From assembly GCA_964566055.1 (NCBI GenBank), contig CAZMHI010000008.1, forward strand, positions 1 through 64,000: a DNA stretch of 64,000 bases, written 5' to 3'. Position numbers and translations under genes: made by a program. The notes below the pieces were generated by a model, which was not told the origin of the DNA, searched no databases, and saw only the letters and a program-made list of their open reading frames with translations. Source of the DNA: TMED23 sp964566055. Its GTDB lineage: Bacteria; Pseudomonadota; Alphaproteobacteria; Rhodospirillales; UBA2165. How positions within the stretch are numbered: the stretch's first letter is position 1; each line of letters begins with the position of its first letter. Shown here one piece after another: positions 8,255 to 16,992 of the stretch.

Positions 8255-9994
8255 ATGGCAGCAATAGCTGCGTTGTTTTCAGGACGCAGAGGCGGCGATC
8301 TCGGCCTCGGGGGTATACTCACCCTCGGCGCCGCCGTCGTCGCCGCGCTTTACTTTATTTCGGCTCCCCTATTTACGATGTTATTGTCGGCCTTTAAGGG
8401 ACCGGAAGACACGCTGCCCTTTGAGGATGCAGCCGAATGGACCCTGAACCATTTTTCTGAGGTCTATATCAATCCAGTTCTTTACCAGGAAATTATACCA
8501 CAAACCTTTATCTTCGGCCTTGGCGCGGTCACCGTCGCCTTTTTGATTGCCTTTACCCTGGCCTGGCTGGTGGAGCGCACGGATCTGCCGGGCCGCAATG
8601 TCATATTCACGCTTATTCTGTTTCCCCTACTAGTGCCCACCATAATGCTGGGCATTGCCTGGATTTTCATGTTCGGCCCCAACGCGGGCTGGATCAATCA
8701 GGCGATACGGTTTCTTTTCGGGCTGGAAGGCGGTGGACCTTTCAACATATTCAGCATGACTGGTTTGATATTCGCTCAAGGGGCAGCATTGGTGCCATTT
8801 GTGTTCCTGCTGCTGACAGCGGCGCTGCGTTCGATGAATCCATCCCTCGAAGAAGCCAGTGCCGCCTCAGGCGCCTCACCCATGACGACCTTTTTTCGGG
8901 TGACCATACCAATATTAAGGCCGGGTATATTGGCGCCGCTGATCCTCGCCTTCCTGATCGCCATGGAACAGTTTGAACTGCCGCTGATCATTGGCCTGCC
9001 GGCCCGTATCAACGTTTTCTCTATCCGTATTTTCTTTGAGCTCAGCCCCGATACCGAGCTCCCGGTTTACGGCAGAGCAGCGGCCTTGGCGCTGCCGTTC
9101 TTAGGCATCGGTATTCTGCTTCTGCTGGCCTACAACCATATGATTAAGCGAGCCGATAGTTTTGTCACGGTTACCGGCAAGGGCTACCGGCCGGAAAGAT
9201 TTAAGCTCGGCAAATGGAAATGGCCGTCATTAATTTTTGTTGCAACTTTTTTGGCTTTCGCCGCCATCCTGCCGGCGCTGGTTCTGCTTTGGACGAGTTT
9301 TTTCGGCTTCAACCCACCGAGCTTTGAGGCGCTGGCTAATTTATCCTTTAAACCCTATATCGAGCTATTCCAGGAAACTCGCTTTTTCAGAGCCATTGCA
9401 AACACCTTTGTTGTGGCAGGGGGCAGCGCCATCGTCGTTACGCTGATTGGCGCCATGCTGGCCTGGATTTTGGTCCGCACGAAAATGCCGGGCCGCTCAA
9501 TCCTCGATTTTGTCAGTTTCTTCTCCATCGGTATTCCCTCGGTGATTGCCGGTCTCGCCGCCATGTTGCTGTATCTCAGCTTGCCGATCGGCGTCTATGG
9601 TACGGTCTGGGTGCTGATCCTGGCTTACTCCTACCGCTTTGCCGTGACGACGAGGCTCAACCGCGCTGGCCTGATGCAACTGCATGAGGAATTGGAGGAA
9701 GCCTCTTACGCCGCCGGCGGTACCTGGTTGACAACCGTCCGGCGCATTGTCCTGCCGCTGATGGGGCCGTCGCTAATGGCCAGCATGGTGCTTCTGTTCA
9801 TAATCGGTTTTCGGGAATTCACCATTCCGCTGATATTGATGAGTGAAGATAATATGGTGCTAAGCGTTATTTTGTGGCGGCTCTTTGAAAATCTGGAACT
9901 CTCTAAAGCCGCCGCGGTTGGCGTGCTGATTATATTATTCGTTATTCCCATCATCTTCTTAATGCGGCAGTTCCTGCTGCCAAAGACGGAGTAA
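8255..9994 (+). CDS. ABC importer permease, two fused transmembrane domains (FbpB/ThiP type)
   Basis: A 579-residue inner-membrane protein with about 12 predicted membrane segments in two homologous halves. Each half carries the EAA loop that contacts the ATPase: EEASAASGASPMTTFFRVT (about residue 205) and EEASYAAGGTWLTTVRRIV (about residue 485). The two-in-one arrangement is normal for Fbp/ThiP-type importers, where a single polypeptide supplies both pore halves. A small GCCGA/TCGGC stem lies in the 35 bp between it and the binding-protein gene. AGGAG is very close to the ATG, so translation may depend partly on upstream coupling. The ATPase follows after 9 bp. Confidence 0.9.
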   Translation: MAAIAALFSGRRGGDLGLGGILTLGAAVVAALYFISAPLFTMLLSAFKGPEDTLPFEDAAEWTLNHFSEVYINPVLYQEIIPQTFIFGLGAVTVAFLIAFTLAWLVERTDLPGRNVIFTLILFPLLVPTIMLGIAWIFMFGPNAGWINQAIRFLFGLEGGGPFNIFSMTGLIFAQGAALVPFVFLLLTAALRSMNPSLEEASAASGASPMTTFFRVTIPILRPGILAPLILAFLIAMEQFELPLIIGLPARINVFSIRIFFELSPDTELPVYGRAAALALPFLGIGILLLLAYNHMIKRADSFVTVTGKGYRPERFKLGKWKWPSLIFVATFLAFAAILPALVLLWTSFFGFNPPSFEALANLSFKPYIELFQETRFFRAIANTFVVAGGSAIVVTLIGAMLAWILVRTKMPGRSILDFVSFFSIGIPSVIAGLAAMLLYLSLPIGVYGTVWVLILAYSYRFAVTTRLNRAGLMQLHEELEEASYAAGGTWLTTVRRIVLPLMGPSLMASMVLLFIIGFREFTIPLILMSEDNMVLSVILWRLFENLELSKAAAVGVLIILFVIPIIFLMRQFLLPKTE

Positions 9995-10003
9995 TTTATA
10001 CCA

Positions 10004-11110
10004 ATGTTAAGCGTCAAAGGATTGACCAAAACCTACGAAACGCCGGAAGGACCGGCGCATGCGGTCAAAGGTATTGATTTTGAAGTTGGTGAAGGCGAGT
10101 TCTACACCTTGCTGGGGCCATCCGGTTGCGGCAAGACAACTACGCTCCGCTGTATCGCCGGCCTGGAAAAACCCAATGATGGTGAAATTTCTATTGATGG
10201 CGTCGTCGTCGCCAAACCATCGGAAGACATGTTTTCGCCAACCCATCACCGTAATATCGGCATGGTCTTCCAATCTTATGCCATCTGGCCGCATCTCGAT
10301 GTTTTTAACAATGTCGGTTATCCGCTGCAGGTCAGAAAGCCCCGTCCGCCCAAAGCCGAAATAAATGATCTGGTGATGGATGCTTTGGAACAAGTCGGTA
10401 TGGCGGATTTCGCCAAACGGCCAGCAACGAAAATTTCCGGTGGCCAGCAGCAGCGCGTCGCCCTCGCCCGCGCTCTGGTGCGCCGTCCTCAATTGTTACT
10501 GCTTGATGAGCCCCTATCAAATTTGGATGCCAAACTGCGCGAACAGATGCGGATAGAGCTGGAGGAAATGGTGGCCAAAATCGCCATTACGACGCTCTAT
10601 GTCACCCATGATCAATCGGAGGCCCTATCGATGTCGGATCGGGTGGCCGTTATGTCGGAAGGCTTGATTGTCCAGGAGGATGAGCCACGGGAGATATATG
10701 GCAAGCCGGTGAACGAATTCGTGGCTTCCTTTCTCGGCACGGCGAACATCATCAATGGCATTGTTGCCGATGCAAGTGACAGGGAAATGGGTGTCGTCAA
10801 TATTGATGACGATGTCGGCCAGTTAAGCGTTATTTTATCGAATGGTCTGGCTGCGGGCGATGCCTTGCAAATCGTTGTCCGCCCGGAAGACATCCACGCC
10901 ACTACCGAACAGCCGGCTGACCAGTCTAATGTTTTGGCCGGGGTCGTCGATTTGCTTAATTATCAGGGTGGTTATGCCGAATGTTTCGTTCATGTTGGAG
11001 CCATCCGGTTGCGCTGTATTGTTCATCAATCCTTGCGTGCCAAGGCTGGTGACAAGATCTGGCTAAGTGTCGATCCCCAACACTGCGTTATTTTTTCAGG
11101 GAATACCTAA
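10004..11110 (+). CDS. ABC importer ATP-binding protein (FbpC/PotA type)
   Basis: A 368-residue ATPase. Walker A is GPSGCGKTT (38-46), the Q-loop glutamine is Gln90 (VFQSYAIWPH), the signature is SGGQQQR (145-151), Walker B is LLLLDE (164-169) with LSNLD after it, and the switch histidine lies in YVTHDQSEA. The C-terminal ~130 residues form the TOBE/MOP-like regulatory domain typical of sugar, iron and polyamine importers. It energises the permease encoded just upstream (9 bp gap) and is followed after 3 bp by the CoA ligase, so all four genes appear to be one transcript. Confidence 0.93.
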   Translation: MLSVKGLTKTYETPEGPAHAVKGIDFEVGEGEFYTLLGPSGCGKTTTLRCIAGLEKPNDGEISIDGVVVAKPSEDMFSPTHHRNIGMVFQSYAIWPHLDVFNNVGYPLQVRKPRPPKAEINDLVMDALEQVGMADFAKRPATKISGGQQQRVALARALVRRPQLLLLDEPLSNLDAKLREQMRIELEEMVAKIAITTLYVTHDQSEALSMSDRVAVMSEGLIVQEDEPREIYGKPVNEFVASFLGTANIINGIVADASDREMGVVNIDDDVGQLSVILSNGLAAGDALQIVVRPEDIHATTEQPADQSNVLAGVVDLLNYQGGYAECFVHVGAIRLRCIVHQSLRAKAGDKIWLSVDPQHCVIFSGNT

Positions 11111-11113
11111 CCC

Positions 11114-12445
11114 ATGCCGGGACTACCAAATTACTCAATCCTCAATCCGATGATGGGACGGCTGCCGGATGCTGAACGTCACGCCTTACAAAGCGACCGC
11201 CTCGTCACCATGGTCAATTACGTTTATGACTACGCACCGTTTTGGCGAGCCAAGTTCGATGACGCCGGCTTAGAGCCCGGCGATATTAAAGGTATTGAGG
11301 ATTTACCGAAAATTCCCTTTTGCACCAAGGCTGAATTGTTGGCGGATCAGGAAGCACATCCGCCTTTTGGCAGCTATACCTGCACCACTCAGAAACAATG
11401 GGCAAAATTAATAACGACCTCGGGCACCACGGGCCAGCCCTTGCGCCGGGCGTTCTCGCAGCGTGATTGGGATTACATTCTCGACCGCTTTCAGCGCGCC
11501 CCGCATATGGGGCCGGGTGATATTTCAATTATTTTGGGACCGATTGACGGCCTGATGGGACCAACCGCGGCTTACGAGAGCGGCCAGCGCATGGGCGCGA
11601 TCATGGTGCTCGCCGGCATGTATGATTCTAAATCCAAGATCAAGCTGATCCAGGATTTGAAACCGGTCACTATAAGCAGCACGGCGTCCTATTTGCTCCG
11701 GCTGCTGGAAGTAGCCGATGAAATGGGCGTTGATACGCGTCAATTGGGCTTGCGTGGTGTCGCCTCGGTCGGTGAGCCGGGTGCCGCCATTCCTGCTACC
11801 CGCAAACGTTTGGAAGAAGGCTGGAACGCAAATGTTGTAGACGGTTTCGGCATGACTGAGCTTTTTCCGCTCGGCGGCAGCTGTCCCGGTAATACCGCAC
11901 TTCATATTGCTGCTGATATGGCGATTACCGAAGTTATTGACCCTGAGACCGGCGAGCAATTACCGCCAGGAGAAGAAGGCGAAGTTGTCTACACCAATCT
12001 GGTTGGCGACACGCAGCCCCTGCTGCGCTACCGGAGCCGCGATATCTCCAAAATCACAGCGGGTGAGCCCTGCCCGGCCTGCGGTCACACCGGCCCCCGT
12101 TTGGAGGGCTCCATCATTGGCCGGGTCGACGACATGATCTGGTTCAGAGGTGCTAATATTTTTCCCTCAGCCATTGAAGCAACGGTCCGCAATTTCGATG
12201 AGCTCAGTCACGAATATCAAATCGTCATCGACGGTGACAATGCAATGCCGAAGATGACGATTAACTTGGAAGCCAATGAGAATATATCCGACCAGGCGGC
12301 GGCTGACCTTCAATCTAAAGCGGCAGAGGCGATCAAATCTGCCATTCGCGTCAACGCCGACGTCAGTCTGGTCGACGCCGGCTCCCTACCTCGCGATGAT
12401 GACGGCAATAAAATCCGCCGGGTGATCGACAAGCGAGAAACATAG
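11114..12445 (+). CDS. Phenylacetate-CoA ligase-like AMP-forming acyl-CoA ligase (PaaK family)
   Basis: A 443-residue adenylate-forming enzyme close to PaaK. The AMP/phosphate-binding loop is TTSGTTGQP (about residue 96). Aromatic-acid ligase features follow: DGFGMTELF (adenine site), LLRYRSRD, a zinc-like CPACG, and the C-terminal lid GRVDDMIWFRGANIFPSAIE. It would activate a carboxylic acid with ATP and CoA. Being the last gene of the importer operon (3 bp after the ATPase), it most likely activates the imported compound or its product. Codon use and length are normal for the family. The acid cannot be named; aromatic acids are the family's usual substrates. Confidence 0.88.
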   Translation: MPGLPNYSILNPMMGRLPDAERHALQSDRLVTMVNYVYDYAPFWRAKFDDAGLEPGDIKGIEDLPKIPFCTKAELLADQEAHPPFGSYTCTTQKQWAKLITTSGTTGQPLRRAFSQRDWDYILDRFQRAPHMGPGDISIILGPIDGLMGPTAAYESGQRMGAIMVLAGMYDSKSKIKLIQDLKPVTISSTASYLLRLLEVADEMGVDTRQLGLRGVASVGEPGAAIPATRKRLEEGWNANVVDGFGMTELFPLGGSCPGNTALHIAADMAITEVIDPETGEQLPPGEEGEVVYTNLVGDTQPLLRYRSRDISKITAGEPCPACGHTGPRLEGSIIGRVDDMIWFRGANIFPSAIEATVRNFDELSHEYQIVIDGDNAMPKMTINLEANENISDQAAADLQSKAAEAIKSAIRVNADVSLVDAGSLPRDDDGNKIRRVIDKRET

Positions 12446-12457
12446 CAATTCGTTTCG

Positions 12458-13219
12458 TCAACTCCGCCAAAAACCCTCTTTATCGATGCGGTGCAATGCG
12501 TCCAGCTCTTCTTTGGTCGGCGCCGGAGTTTCATCAAGATCGGGCGCACTCTTTAAATCCCAACCCGTATTTTCCACGACTTCCTCAACAGTGTGGCCAG
12601 GATGAACCGAGGCCAAATGAAGCTCGTTTTCAGGACCGTGCGGCCTCAGGATAGCCCGGTCAGTAATAACGACCGAAGGACCGCCACCCGGCAAGCCGGC
12701 CTTTTTGCGGGCATCACCACCGGTTAAATGACCCGGCGAAGTAATAAAATCAACTTTCTCGACCAGCCGATGCTTTTGATGATTGATGATAACAATGAGG
12801 CGCTCGGCCATCGCCGCGATATCTGGTGCTCCCCCCGAGCCCGGCAATTTGGTGGTTGGATTTTCAAAATCGCCGATGTAAGAGGTGTTGATATTGGCAA
12901 AGCGGTCGATCTCGGCACCGCCAATAAAGCCCGCATGTACGCGGCCACCACTGAGGAGTCCCATAATCTGGATCAGGCCAGTGGTCCAGGCAGCGCCAAA
13001 CTGGTTGGGCCCATCGCACATGGTGTAGAGCATATCTTCCGCCGGCTCATAGCGGGCGACCCCGCTTTCAAACAAGCCCACCGCGTTCGGCGCATGAGTC
13101 AGACGGGCAACTCCATAGGCGGTGATCGGCAGGCGCATACCGACAAATATCCGCTCACCGTCATTGATTTGGCGCGCTGCCGCGATAATCATTAATTCCT
13201 GGGTCGAGTATTCATGCAT
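12458..13219 (-). CDS. CoA-transferase beta subunit (glutaconate/3-oxoacid CoA-transferase type)
   Basis: A 253-residue second subunit of a family-I CoA transferase. ATG at 13219 is preceded by GGGGAGAG; the frame extends to 13237 only through the alpha-subunit end. It contains GSGGAPDIA, and the segment MCDGPNQFGAAWTTGLIQIMG near residue 75 resembles GctB/CatJ-like proteins. The active-site glutamate cannot be assigned with certainty. The stop is 13 bp from the convergent CoA ligase stop. The complex would transfer CoA between carboxylic acids, or, if closer to the IpdAB branch, hydrolyse a ring of a CoA-bound intermediate; sequence alone does not separate these. Confidence 0.85.
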   Translation of the reverse strand: MHEYSTQELMIIAAARQINDGERIFVGMRLPITAYGVARLTHAPNAVGLFESGVARYEPAEDMLYTMCDGPNQFGAAWTTGLIQIMGLLSGGRVHAGFIGGAEIDRFANINTSYIGDFENPTTKLPGSGGAPDIAAMAERLIVIINHQKHRLVEKVDFITSPGHLTGGDARKKAGLPGGGPSVVITDRAILRPHGPENELHLASVHPGHTVEEVVENTGWDLKSAPDLDETPAPTKEELDALHRIDKEGFWRS

Positions 13220-13233
13220 AAAGCTCTCTCCCC

Positions 13234-14160
13234 TCAATCCGTGGCATAATTGGCAGGTGCCGAAAAAGCTTCGCCTTCAATACGAAGTTCTTCCAGCTCG
13301 CCGCCGAGCTTTGTGCGATAGGCTTCATGATCCGGCAGATCACGCACCCATTCGTCAATCCAGCGCTGGAAACCCTTAGGATCACGTGTTTCCTGATGGT
13401 AGTGATGAAAAAACGCATTATCCCTTTTCCATCTGCCGATTAAAGGCGAAGGGTGGCTGGCAGCCGGAATATGGCAGACTGCGTTGACTCCAAAGCCCGG
13501 AATGAGAACTCTGCTTGGATCAGAAGCGATAACTTCCGGCTCGACAATTTCATCAGCCAACACAATAATTTTTTCTGAGGCAATCGAAGCTTCCTGGGTC
13601 AGACCGGTGGAGCCCCAAATATGAGAATTGCCGGCCCGGTCAGCACGTTGCACGACCAGAAAGGCGACATCCGGTTTCAACGCCGGAATCAAGGCGACGG
13701 GGTCCGGCTCATCCGAGAATGGATTTTCGGCTAATTTAATCCGTGGATTAGATTTAATAATGTCTGAACCGAGAATAGATTTTACCGGCACATAAGGCAG
13801 CCCATAAGCACCGGCGAAAAAAGCCATGCCGACAGTAAAGTTAGAATAATCATGAACTTTAATCGGATGGGGTTCAGCATGTTCGGTGGCGCGGCGGAAA
13901 TTATGACCCATGCCACCCGACACATTGCCGACCCAGGCACCAGTAACTTCGGCGACACAGCCCGCGCCAATCATCATGTCAGTTGAAATATCGGAAATCG
14001 GCGCAACGACATTGAGGTCACGCTTGCCTTGCCGGATCAGCTCATGGGTCGCCGCAAACGGTATGGCGTTTTCTAAGGCCGCGCCAAGCACAATACTGGC
14101 GCCATCCGGCACCAATTCTTTAATCGCATCCGAAATGCTGCATAACTTATCGCCGTTAAT
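13234..14160 (-). CDS. CoA-transferase alpha subunit (probable ATT start)
   Basis: A 308-residue first subunit of the same CoA transferase. The family signature VPDGASIVLGAALENAIPFAA and the typical GHEIIRQ-like THELIRQGKRDL lie near the N-terminus. No ATG or GTG in frame covers the conserved start. Reading upstream from the first possible TTG (14115) gives DKLCSISDAIKEL, which matches how family members begin, back to ATT at 14160; the next in-frame codon upstream is a stop shortly after. GGGAG lies 8 nt before this ATT. I therefore place the start at 14160 (ATT), with TTG 14115 as the alternative, which would remove a conserved helix. The gene overlaps no other and its stop is just before the beta-subunit ATG. 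Confidence 0.75.
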   Translation of the reverse strand: MNGDKLCSISDAIKELVPDGASIVLGAALENAIPFAATHELIRQGKRDLNVVAPISDISTDMMIGAGCVAEVTGAWVGNVSGGMGHNFRRATEHAEPHPIKVHDYSNFTVGMAFFAGAYGLPYVPVKSILGSDIIKSNPRIKLAENPFSDEPDPVALIPALKPDVAFLVVQRADRAGNSHIWGSTGLTQEASIASEKIIVLADEIVEPEVIASDPSRVLIPGFGVNAVCHIPAASHPSPLIGRWKRDNAFFHHYHQETRDPKGFQRWIDEWVRDLPDHEAYRTKLGGELEELRIEGEAFSAPANYATD

Positions 14161-14266
14161 CGATCAGTCTCCCAGGTGACATTGATTTTCATTATTAACG
14201 CGCCAACTCGTAGCAAATTCAGGACTGCAAGACAAATTAGAAATAACTGATGTGAGATAGGCAAAA

Positions 14267-14295
14267 AAATAGGCGGGAGAAAATCCCGCCTATTT
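14267..14295 (-). terminator. Rho-independent terminator of the chemoreceptor gene
   Basis: A perfect 12 bp stem (AAATAGGCGGGA with TCCCGCCTATTT) around a 5-base loop. On the minus strand it is followed by seven T residues, directly after the chemoreceptor stop codon. Confidence 0.88.
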
Positions 14296-14314
14296 AATTT
14301 GGTTGGTGGCCTAT

Positions 14315-16540
14315 CTAAGCGGCTGCTTCCTCATCACCACTATTTTCCTCAACGACACCTTCTGCTACATCGTCATTCGAATTATCCTGACGAATATTAG
14401 AGAGGAATTGCTGTACTGCACTTGCCAGCATTGTTGACTGCTGGGACAACTCGCCAGCCGAGCCTTGAACCTGGCTCGCAGCTTCACCGGTAGTGGTCGC
14501 CTTCGCGCTCACGCCGGTGATTGTCGAAGTGACTTCCTGGGTGCCAGTTGCTGCCTGCTCTACATTGCGGGCAATTTCCTTGGTTGCCGCGCCTTGTTCT
14601 TCAACAGCGGCTGAAATACTGCCGGCAATTTCATTGATCTCACCAATGATCGAAGAAATACCGCCAATGGCATCAACTGATTCATTGGTTGCCGATTGGA
14701 TATCACCGATCTGTGCAGAGATTTCCTCGGTTGCCTTAGCTGTCTGGTTGGCGAGATTGCCAACTTCAGAAGCGACAACAGCAAAACCTTTACCTGCTTC
14801 ACCAGCCCGCGCCGCTTCAATAGTTGCATTGAGAGCAAGCAGGTTGGTTTGACTGGCAATGTCATTGATCAACTCAACAACTTCGCCGATTTTGCTAGCA
14901 GCCTGCGCCAAGCCTTGAACTTTGGCGTTTGTGTCTTCAGCTTCCGAAACAGCCTTATCGGAAATCGTCGATGATTGCGACACCTGCTCCGATATTTCGG
15001 CAATAGATTTGGAAAGCTGCTCTGCGGCGGCGGAAACGGTTTGAACGTTGCTTGAAGCTTGTTCAGCCGCTGCAGCAACTCCTGCAGATTCTGACTTGGC
15101 TTCTTCAGCCGTACTTACCATATCATTAGCCGTCGATTGCATACCTTCGGCAGAGGAAGAAACTTGATTGACGACGCCCATAACCTGGCCTTCAAAATCA
15201 TCGGCCAACTCTGACAGCATAGCTTGACGTTCTTCTTCAGCTTGCTGTTTTTGCCGTGCTTCTTCTTCCTGGGCTTGACGCTGGCGTTCAGTTTCAGCTG
15301 CAGCCTCTTTTTGCTCACGCTCAACTTCTTCGCGTTGACGTTCGGCTTCGGCTTCTTGTTCTTTGCGCTGACGTTCGTTTTCTTCCTGCTGGCGTTGCGC
15401 TTCAGCTTGGCTTTGACGTTCTTTTTCAGCGTCCGCAGCTTTGCGCTGTTCTTCTGCTTCAGCTTCTAAGCGCACACGCTCGGTAGCGTTATCTTTGAAG
15501 ACTTGAACGGAGGCCGAAATTTGGCCGATTTCATTGCCATAGTCCTGCCCTGGCACTTCGACATCATTGTGGCCGTTGGCCAATTCTTCCATCGCCTCGG
15601 TCATATCAGTCAGAGGCTTGGAAATCGCCCGGCCGATGAAAAATGACAGCAATAATACCGATATCAAAACCAGGGCAATCGCGCCAAAAATAATCATGGT
15701 CGACTGGTCCCGTACTTCTTTCAATTCAGCAGAAGCGATGGTGGTATCTTCAAGACTATCGGCAAGCAGTTCTTTAAACGCCGGGCCCATTTTAGCAAAC
15801 AATTTGCTTAGCTGGCTGACGTCCTTGACGAGCGGAATACGGAGAGCGGCAAATTTGTTAAAAGCTTTGTGATAGGCCGCCATTTTTGCGGTAATGACTT
15901 TTTTCGCCTCAGCCGGTACTTCAGTTTTATTAAGTTCCGCCGTAAATTCTGCGAGGCGTTTTGGCATCCGCTTGACATATTTCGGATCAACCCGCGCCAT
16001 GAAATCTTTTTCGTGGCGGCGCATCATCAACATGATGACATCGAGCTTGTCGTTGTGAACTTTTTTCAATTCTTTTTCGACACTTTTAACGGATTTACGC
16101 AACTCGCCATGCAAGCCAGAGGTTGGCGTTAAGCCAAGCGTATTCCATTCCTGGGAAACTTTAGCAAAATGAGCTTGGTAGGTTTTGTAGCCGGCACCAA
16201 CTTTGTCGACCAAAGCCAGCACTTCAGGCTCATGATGATAGGATTTTAAATCTTGAGTTTGAGCCAATATTTTTTTGGATACTTTATCGTGGGCACCAAC
16301 ATATTTATTGTTGAGCCGGATGAGAAAATCTTTTTCCCGGCGACGCGCATTCAAGAACTCATATTTAATTGAGTTTGTCAGCGCCATTCCGCTATCTGTT
16401 CGCTGTTTTTCAGCCGTCAACGCTTCGGTCTTCTGCATATTGACATAAAATACGCCACCAATAACGACAAATCCAACTAATACCACGGCACTGATAATAC
16501 CAATTTGTAAACTTATTCGAAGATTATTTAAGAAATTCAT
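14315..16540 (-). CDS. Methyl-accepting chemotaxis protein with HBM-type sensor
   Basis: A 741-residue chemoreceptor. A first membrane helix (about residues 10-32) is followed by an all-helical periplasmic sensor with two matching modules, RRREKDFLIRLNNKYV and MRRHEKDFMARVDPKYV. This is the hallmark of the helical bimodular (HBM) domain, which in McpS binds TCA-cycle acids. Then come a second membrane helix, a HAMP domain, an unusually long Q/E/R-rich coiled coil of about 90 residues, and the signalling domain with the conserved hairpin EVVELINDIASQTNLLALNA. ATG at 16540 follows GGAGAG; a GTG at 16555 is less likely. A TRAP binding protein lies divergently upstream. It should signal to CheA/CheW, not present here. 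Confidence 0.93.
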   Translation of the reverse strand: MNFLNNLRISLQIGIISAVVLVGFVVIGGVFYVNMQKTEALTAEKQRTDSGMALTNSIKYEFLNARRREKDFLIRLNNKYVGAHDKVSKKILAQTQDLKSYHHEPEVLALVDKVGAGYKTYQAHFAKVSQEWNTLGLTPTSGLHGELRKSVKSVEKELKKVHNDKLDVIMLMMRRHEKDFMARVDPKYVKRMPKRLAEFTAELNKTEVPAEAKKVITAKMAAYHKAFNKFAALRIPLVKDVSQLSKLFAKMGPAFKELLADSLEDTTIASAELKEVRDQSTMIIFGAIALVLISVLLLSFFIGRAISKPLTDMTEAMEELANGHNDVEVPGQDYGNEIGQISASVQVFKDNATERVRLEAEAEEQRKAADAEKERQSQAEAQRQQEENERQRKEQEAEAERQREEVEREQKEAAAETERQRQAQEEEARQKQQAEEERQAMLSELADDFEGQVMGVVNQVSSSAEGMQSTANDMVSTAEEAKSESAGVAAAAEQASSNVQTVSAAAEQLSKSIAEISEQVSQSSTISDKAVSEAEDTNAKVQGLAQAASKIGEVVELINDIASQTNLLALNATIEAARAGEAGKGFAVVASEVGNLANQTAKATEEISAQIGDIQSATNESVDAIGGISSIIGEINEIAGSISAAVEEQGAATKEIARNVEQAATGTQEVTSTITGVSAKATTTGEAASQVQGSAGELSQQSTMLASAVQQFLSNIRQDNSNDDVAEGVVEENSGDEEAAA

Positions 16541-16992
16541 TTTTAATCTCTCCACTATACCAGAAATTTTTCCACATATAATTCGGCGTCAGCCAACTGC
16601 CGCACCAATTTATTTATCAATTCTAAAGGTTGGGAATTTGGGGTAAATTTCAATAGACTAGGCTAAATAATTACCCTTTTTTACTGCCAAGAAATATATT
16701 GAAACAAATAACATACCAATATATGTAAGCTTCCTTAAATATACGCCTATCAATATAATTTAGTATTTTCTTTTCTTGAATTTATATTTATTGACCCCAG
16801 TACATCTGTCGGGCTAATTGGCAATATGAACGGCCGCACAAAAAATCTCCTCACAAATTGGGCCTTTTTGATATCATAAAGGAAAATAACTCTAATAACG
16901 CCGGACAGGTTGTCGGCGGCACTCATTTGTATCACTATCTAAAAAACAAATTACCTGATTAATGAAGTGATGAATTATCCACGGGGAGAAAA
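16541..16992. other. Intergenic, 450 bp, AT-rich, no gene supported
   Basis: The divergent promoter region between the chemoreceptor and the TRAP-type binding protein. A 61-codon minus-strand frame (16750-16935) has no clear ribosome-binding site or family resemblance. I see no strong hairpin with a T tract and no convincing sigma-28 promoter. Confidence 0.6.

Noticed and set aside
16750..16935. 61-codon minus-strand frame in the receptor/TRAP gap
   Set aside because: Composition and start are unconvincing; looks like AT-rich chance frame.
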